Below are positions 28,777 through 32,308 of a stretch of DNA of 32,308 bases, piece by piece. Every line of letters starts with the position of its first letter. Position 1 is the stretch's first letter. The stretch is from Streptomyces sp. rh34. GTDB taxonomy: Bacteria; Actinomycetota; Actinomycetes; Streptomycetales; Streptomycetaceae. The stretch covers positions 1 to 32,308 of the forward strand of contig NZ_NTGZ01000062.1 of NCBI RefSeq assembly GCF_002551245.1, in the 5' to 3' direction. The notes under the pieces are model-generated. The model did not search any database, was not told where the DNA came from, and saw only the letters and a program-made list of their open reading frames with translations. Both the position numbers and the translations under genes were made by a program.

Positions 28777-29382
28777 ATGTCGATAACGAACACGCCTCGG
28801 ACGGCCACGCTCGACGATGCCCCGTCGATCAGCCGCACCCTGGCCCGCGCCTTCGCCGACGACCCGATGATGGGGTGGTTCTTCCCCGGCGGGGCCTCGC
28901 GCGAGCCCGACCTGGTCCGCTACTTCACCACGATCTTCACCCGGCAGTACGGCCGCCACGGGGTGTGCGAGCGCACCGCGTCGGCAGCCGCGTTCTGGGT
29001 GCCGCCGGAGGGGCAGGAGAAGGCCGTTCCCGACGCGGAGACCGTCGCGGAGCTGGAGGCGATCCTGGGCAACCGGGCGCCCCTGTTCCGGGAGGCCGTC
29101 CAGGCCGCCGCCCAGCAGGGACCCAAGGAACCGCACTGGTACCTCGCGGTCGTCGGCGCGGACCCGGCCGCCCGGGGCCAGGGGCACGGGGCGGCGCTGC
29201 TGCGTTCCGGGCTGGCCAGGGCGGACGCGGCGGGCCTGCCGGTCTACCTGGAGTCCTCCAAGCCGGACAACCTGCCCTTCTACGAGCACTTCGGCTTCAC
29301 CGTGCTCGGCGAGGCCCGGCTGCCGGGCGACGGCCCGCTGCTGTGGGTGATGCGGCGCGAGCCCGTCCCCTCCGGCCGGTAG
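28777..29382 (+). CDS. GNAT-family N-acetyltransferase
   Basis: The 201-residue protein has a GNAT fold: DDAPSISRTLARAFADDPMMGWFFP at the N-terminus, HWYLAVVGADPAARGQGHGAALL as the acetyl-CoA site (motif RGQGHG), and PVYLESSKPDNLPFYEHFGF near the C-terminus. The pattern places it with acetyltransferases that act on small amines or xenobiotics, but the acceptor is unknown. The start at 28777 gives MSITNTPRTATLDD, where homology begins; longer in-frame starts cross the divergent Nudix promoter. A hairpin terminator follows. Confidence 0.9.
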   Translation: MSITNTPRTATLDDAPSISRTLARAFADDPMMGWFFPGGASREPDLVRYFTTIFTRQYGRHGVCERTASAAAFWVPPEGQEKAVPDAETVAELEAILGNRAPLFREAVQAAAQQGPKEPHWYLAVVGADPAARGQGHGAALLRSGLARADAAGLPVYLESSKPDNLPFYEHFGFTVLGEARLPGDGPLLWVMRREPVPSGR

Positions 29383-29395
29383 CCGGACGACGGCA

Positions 29396-29431
29396 GCGGG
29401 GAGCCCCGGGGTTCACCGCGGGGCTCCCCGC
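29396..29431 (+). terminator. Terminator after the GNAT gene
   Basis: Perfect 13-bp arms GCGGGGAGCCCCG (29396-29408) and CGGGGCTCCCCGC (29419-29431) around a ten-base loop. Confidence 0.88.
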
Positions 29432-29560
29432 CGCGTGGCGCTGGACCGGGTGATCTCGGCCGAGGCCCGTGCGCCGGAAGCTACGTCGCCGTCCAGGTCA
29501 GGCGCGAGCGCTGTGCCAGGACGTGCATCCGTAGTTCTTGCTCCCCTTCATGACGCATCC

Positions 29561-30133
29561 TCACTCTCCGTCGAGAGGCGCCCCCGCCCACGTCCGGGGC
29601 GCCCACACCCCCGACCGCTTCAGTGACGCGGGGCAGTGGCGGAAGATCTCGTCGATCTCGACGACCAGGGCGAGCTTCGGGCGCTGGCCCTTCACCGTCA
29701 TCGCGTCGAAGAAGGGGGCGTCCGTGACGATGCGGGCCCGGCCGTTGACGCGCAGGACGTCCATCGCCCCGGGTACCAGGTAGAGCAGGCCCACGCGCGG
29801 ATTCGCCAGGATGTTGTGGAGGCTGTCCGCGCGGCGGTTCCCCGGGCGGTCGGGCAGGGCGATGGTGCCCGGGTCCAGGACGTGGGTGAAGCCGGGGACG
29901 TCGCCGCGCGGGGTGGCGTCGCAGTTGCCGGCCGCGTCCGACGTGGCCATGGTGCACAGCGGCGAGCGGGCCAGCAGGTCCAGGTCGTCGTCGGTGAGCC
30001 GGTCGTGGACCTTGTCGATGACGATCGGGTGCGGGGTGCCCAGGAGCTCCCGCAGTTCGTCCGCCGAGCCCAGGGGCACGGCCCCGGCCAGCGGACCGGT
30101 GGCGGGGGCGGCGGGGGCGGCGGCATACGACAA
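29561..30133 (-). CDS. PPOX-type FMN-dependent flavoprotein (MSMEG_1061-like)
   Basis: This 190-residue protein has a pyridoxamine-phosphate-oxidase-like split barrel: LARSPLCTMATSDAAGNCDA, then PRGDVPGF, LPDRPGNRRADSLHNILANP, VGLLYLVPGAMDVLRVNGRA. It matches the actinobacterial group named after MSMEG_1061, whose substrates are not defined. The C-terminal FRHCPASLKRSGVW is also typical. The start is TTG at 30133, seven bases after GGAG; no ATG or GTG gives a better choice. It is divergent from a siderophore permease operon and shares its upstream region, which holds a candidate iron box, so iron may control both. Confidence 0.87.
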   Translation of the reverse strand: MSYAAAPAAPATGPLAGAVPLGSADELRELLGTPHPIVIDKVHDRLTDDDLDLLARSPLCTMATSDAAGNCDATPRGDVPGFTHVLDPGTIALPDRPGNRRADSLHNILANPRVGLLYLVPGAMDVLRVNGRARIVTDAPFFDAMTVKGQRPKLALVVEIDEIFRHCPASLKRSGVWAPRTWAGAPLDGE

Positions 30134-30185
30134 GGAAGTGCTCCGGAGCTCGTGGGGTGCGGCAACGCGTGTCGAACAGGCGCTG

Positions 30186-30204
30186 TTAGGGTGACCTTAC
30201 TTTG
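30186..30204. promoter_or_regulatory. Candidate DmdR/IdeR iron box
   Basis: TTAGGGTGACCTTACTTTG matches 11 of 19 positions of the TTAGGTTAGGCTAACCTAA consensus, including the intact TTAGG half. It lies between the PPOX gene and the siderophore permease genes, where an iron-responsive repressor is expected. The match is only moderate. Confidence 0.5.
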
Positions 30205-30341
30205 GGTCCCCTCGCGTACCCCGTCCGGGGTGGACCGGCCGACGGGGGGCGGCCCTCGCGCGAAGGCGCCAGCGGGCGGGGAGCGTCCCCGCGCGCCCGC
30301 GCCGACGACGCAGCCGACGAGCAAGGGTTAAGGAACGAACA

Positions 30342-30383
30342 GTGCACCACCGCATTCCGGCCGCCCCGGTGACCGGGTCGTGA
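30342..30383 (+). CDS. Candidate 13-residue upstream peptide coupled to the permease
   Basis: A frame from GTG at 30342 encodes VHHRIPAAPVTGS and stops at 30381-30383, so its TGA overlaps the permease GTG (30380-30382) as GTGA. AAGG lies eight bases upstream of the leader GTG, while the permease GTG has no Shine-Dalgarno and no alternative in-frame start. Ribosomes finishing the short frame could restart on the permease. Expression is unproven. Confidence 0.4.
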   Translation: MHHRIPAAPVTGS

Positions 30384-31447
30384 GCGGCCCGTCCCTCCTG
30401 GAGAAGGAGAAGCCGTCGGGCGGCGGCAGGGAGACGCGGCGCAGGCACAGCCGGCCCGTACTCGCCGCCGGGCTCCTGGCCGCCCTCGCCGCGCTGTTCC
30501 TCACGGTGGTCGCCAGTCTCGCCGTCGGGTCCGGCGACGTGCCCTTCCGGGATGTCGTCGACGGGGTGCTCGCCCCTGACGTCTCGGTCAAGGGCCAGCT
30601 CATCGTCCAGGAGGTCCGCATCCCGCGCACCGTCGCCGGGCTGCTCGCCGGTGCGGCACTCGGCCTCGCGGGCGCGGTGATGCAGGGCGTGGCCCGTAAC
30701 CCCCTCGCCGACCCCCAGCTCCTCGGCATCAACGCGGGCGCGTCCGTGGCCGTGGTGTGCTCGATCACCCTGCTCGGGTTCACGGTCGCCACCCAGTTCA
30801 TCTGGTTCGGCTTCCTCGGCGCGCTGCTCGCCGCCCTCCTCGTCTACGGGGTCGGCTCACTCGGGCGGGAAGGCGCCACGCCGGTGAAACTGGCGCTCGC
30901 CGGGGCCGCGACCAGCGCCGTGCTCACCTCGGTGACCAGCGCGATCCTCCTCCAGGACCGGGGCAGCTACGACCAGTTCCGGTTCTGGCAGCTCGGCGCG
31001 CTGACCGCCCGGTCCTCCGAGGTGCTGTGGCAGGTCTCGCCGTTCATCGCGGCCGGCGTCGTCCTCGCGCTGGCCCTCGGACCGCAGCTCAACGCCCTCT
31101 CCCTCGGCGACGACCTGGCCCGCGGCCTCGGCCAACGGGTCGGGACCATCCGGCTGGTGTCCGCCCTCGCCGTGGTGATCCTCTGCGGCGCGGCCACCGT
31201 CGTCGCCGGGCCCATCGGCTTCGTCGGGCTCGCCGTACCGCACGCCGCCCGGCTCATCACCGGCCCCGACTACCGCTGGGTGCTCCCGTACAGCATGGTG
31301 CTCGCCCCGGTCATGCTCCTCGTCGCCGACATCGTCGGCCGGGTCATCGCCCGCCCCGGCGAGGTCCAGGTCGGCGTGATCACGGCCGCGATCGGCTGCA
31401 TCCCCTTCATCTGGCTGGTCCGGCGCAGGAAGCTGGTGGAACTGTGA
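30380..31447 (+). CDS. FecCD-family iron-siderophore ABC transporter permease 1
   Basis: This 355-residue integral membrane protein belongs to the BtuC/FecC/FecD/FhuB permeases. Family marks are RIPRTVAGLLAGAALGLAGA, then VMQGVARNPLADPQLLGINAGAS (coupling region and signature), DDLARGLGQRV, and PIGFVGLAVPHAARLITG. About nine or ten membrane helices are expected. It forms the pore with the next gene product, which overlaps by four bases (GTGA), so the two are translationally coupled. The start is GTG at 30380. A binding protein and an ATPase gene are expected nearby but are not in the window. The candidate iron box upstream fits iron repression. Confidence 0.93.
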   Translation: MSGPSLLEKEKPSGGGRETRRRHSRPVLAAGLLAALAALFLTVVASLAVGSGDVPFRDVVDGVLAPDVSVKGQLIVQEVRIPRTVAGLLAGAALGLAGAVMQGVARNPLADPQLLGINAGASVAVVCSITLLGFTVATQFIWFGFLGALLAALLVYGVGSLGREGATPVKLALAGAATSAVLTSVTSAILLQDRGSYDQFRFWQLGALTARSSEVLWQVSPFIAAGVVLALALGPQLNALSLGDDLARGLGQRVGTIRLVSALAVVILCGAATVVAGPIGFVGLAVPHAARLITGPDYRWVLPYSMVLAPVMLLVADIVGRVIARPGEVQVGVITAAIGCIPFIWLVRRRKLVEL

Positions 31448-32308
31448 GCCGACCGACCCCCGTCGCCGAGGACGCCGCGCGCGCGGACAAGGAGCGGCTC
31501 GCCGACGCCGTACGCCAGGTGTCCGCCGTACGCGGCCGGAGCCTGCGGCGCTCCGTCCTCGTCGGCGCCGCACTGCTGGCCGCCGTGATCGTCATGTTCG
31601 GCGTCTCGCTCAGCTTCGGTGACATGGTGATGCCGATCGGGAAGGTCCTCGCCACCCTGTTCGGCGGCGGCGACGGCGGATCGCAGTTCGTCGTCCTGGA
31701 ACTGCGGCTGCCCCGCGCCCTCCTAGCGATCCTCGTCGGTGCGGGCTTCGGCCTCTCCGGAGCCGTCTTCCAGACCGTCCTGCGCAACCCGCTCGCCAGC
31801 CCCGACCTCATCGGCATCAGCGCCGGGGCCAGCGCGGTCGCCGTCACCGCAGCCCTGCTCTTCCAGGTCAGCGGTGTCGCCCTCTCCGCGAGCGCCCTCA
31901 CCGGTTCCCTGGTCGCCGGGGCGGGCATCTACCTGCTCGCCTGGCGGCAGGGCATCGCCGGCCAGCGCCTGGTCCTCATCGGGATCGGCGTCGGCATGGG
32001 CCTTTCCAGCATCGTCTGGTACGTGATGGCCCGCTCCGACGTCACCGACGCGCAGGAGGCGTTCCGCTGGCTCGCGGGCAGCCTCAACGGCCGTTCCTGG
32101 GGCCAGGTGTGGCCGCTGCTCGCCGTCCTCGGCGTGCTGGTCCCGCTGACCGTCCTCGCCGCCCACGCCCTGCGCCCGCTCCAGCTCGGGGACGACGCCG
32201 CCGCCGGGCTCGGGGCGAAGGTCGAGGGCGGCCGGCTCGCGCTGCTGGGCTGCGCGACCGCGCTCGCCGGGGTCGCGACCGCCGCCGCCGGACCCGTCGG
32301 GTTCGTGG
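31444..32308 (+). CDS. FecCD-family iron-siderophore ABC transporter permease 2 (3' end outside window)
   Basis: The frame opens with GTG at 31444, overlapping the previous stop, and remains open for 288 codons to the window edge. It has a charged N-terminus of about 35 residues, then LRLPRALLAILVGAGFGLSG, VFQTVLRNPLASPDLIGISA, and near the edge LQLGDDAAAGLGAKV and AAGPVGFV, all matching FecCD permeases. About 60 residues of the usual length are missing because the window ends. It is the second half of a heterodimeric membrane channel with the preceding gene product. Confidence 0.93.
   Translation, partial: MSRPTPVAEDAARADKERLADAVRQVSAVRGRSLRRSVLVGAALLAAVIVMFGVSLSFGDMVMPIGKVLATLFGGGDGGSQFVVLELRLPRALLAILVGAGFGLSGAVFQTVLRNPLASPDLIGISAGASAVAVTAALLFQVSGVALSASALTGSLVAGAGIYLLAWRQGIAGQRLVLIGIGVGMGLSSIVWYVMARSDVTDAQEAFRWLAGSLNGRSWGQVWPLLAVLGVLVPLTVLAAHALRPLQLGDDAAAGLGAKVEGGRLALLGCATALAGVATAAAGPVGFV

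Noticed and set aside
29481..29560. Minus-strand peptide MRHEGEQELRMHVLAQRSRL downstream of the PPOX gene
   Set aside because: No RBS that stands out and no terminator or downstream gene to regulate; the frame extends from a shadow over the PPOX gene.

Overview
The window is high-GC actinobacterial chromosome, almost certainly Streptomyces. Several things point there: strong G/C bias at third codon positions, a streptogrisin-type secreted protease, a WhiJ/AbaA-like gene set (DUF5753 remnant, DUF397, HATPase), many long hairpin terminators without U-tracts, and repeated TANNNT-N5/7-ATG promoters that predict leaderless mRNAs. The gene order proline dehydrogenase, P5C dehydrogenase, leuB, ilvE, cimA matches a core Streptomyces region as I remember it; no search was run. 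Bases 1-19 are not genomic. They equal the Tn5/Nextera mosaic end, so the left contig edge is a library artefact that cuts a PucR-type regulator.

Left part (20-5667): a truncated PucR-like regulator is divergent from proline dehydrogenase and P5C dehydrogenase (proline to glutamate), with a palindrome between them. Next come a nitroreductase-fold protein that carries the complete iodotyrosine deiodinase substrate-lid triad, and a secreted chymotrypsin-like protease with a propeptide.

Amino-acid block (5841-13379): an AAC(2')-type acetyltransferase; a structured leader before a 42-aa basic protein; leuB; ilvE; agmatine deiminase with a TetR regulator and two candidate operators; and a citramalate synthase (cimA). 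The 380-base cimA leader holds a short reading frame with two tandem rare ATT isoleucine codons, followed by a textbook intrinsic terminator upstream of the start codon. This looks like isoleucine-responsive attenuation and is the strongest regulatory find here. The CimA active site has HAQDD where the family usually has HxHND.

Middle (13380-19136): a 13-bp tandem repeat, the relic of an Opp/Dpp-type ABC ATPase, a secreted GH3 beta-glucosidase/exoglucanase with an N-terminal Calx-beta domain, a glycine-tailed membrane protein, a YdcF/SanA-like (DUF218) membrane protein, and a small secreted protein.

Right part (19171-32308): an ornithine cyclodeaminase/mu-crystallin family enzyme; a TetR regulator divergent from an imine-reductase-like enzyme, with two operators between them; an AraC-GyrI regulator; a small secreted protein; the decayed WhiJ-like module; a thioredoxin-reductase-like flavoprotein; stress-type genes (GlsB-like protein, catalase); Nudix and GNAT enzymes; a PPOX flavoprotein; and the start of an iron-siderophore ABC importer (two FecCD permeases, the second cut by the window end) behind a candidate DmdR/IdeR iron box and a 13-codon upstream frame.

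No rRNA, tRNA, CRISPR array or intact insertion sequence was seen.
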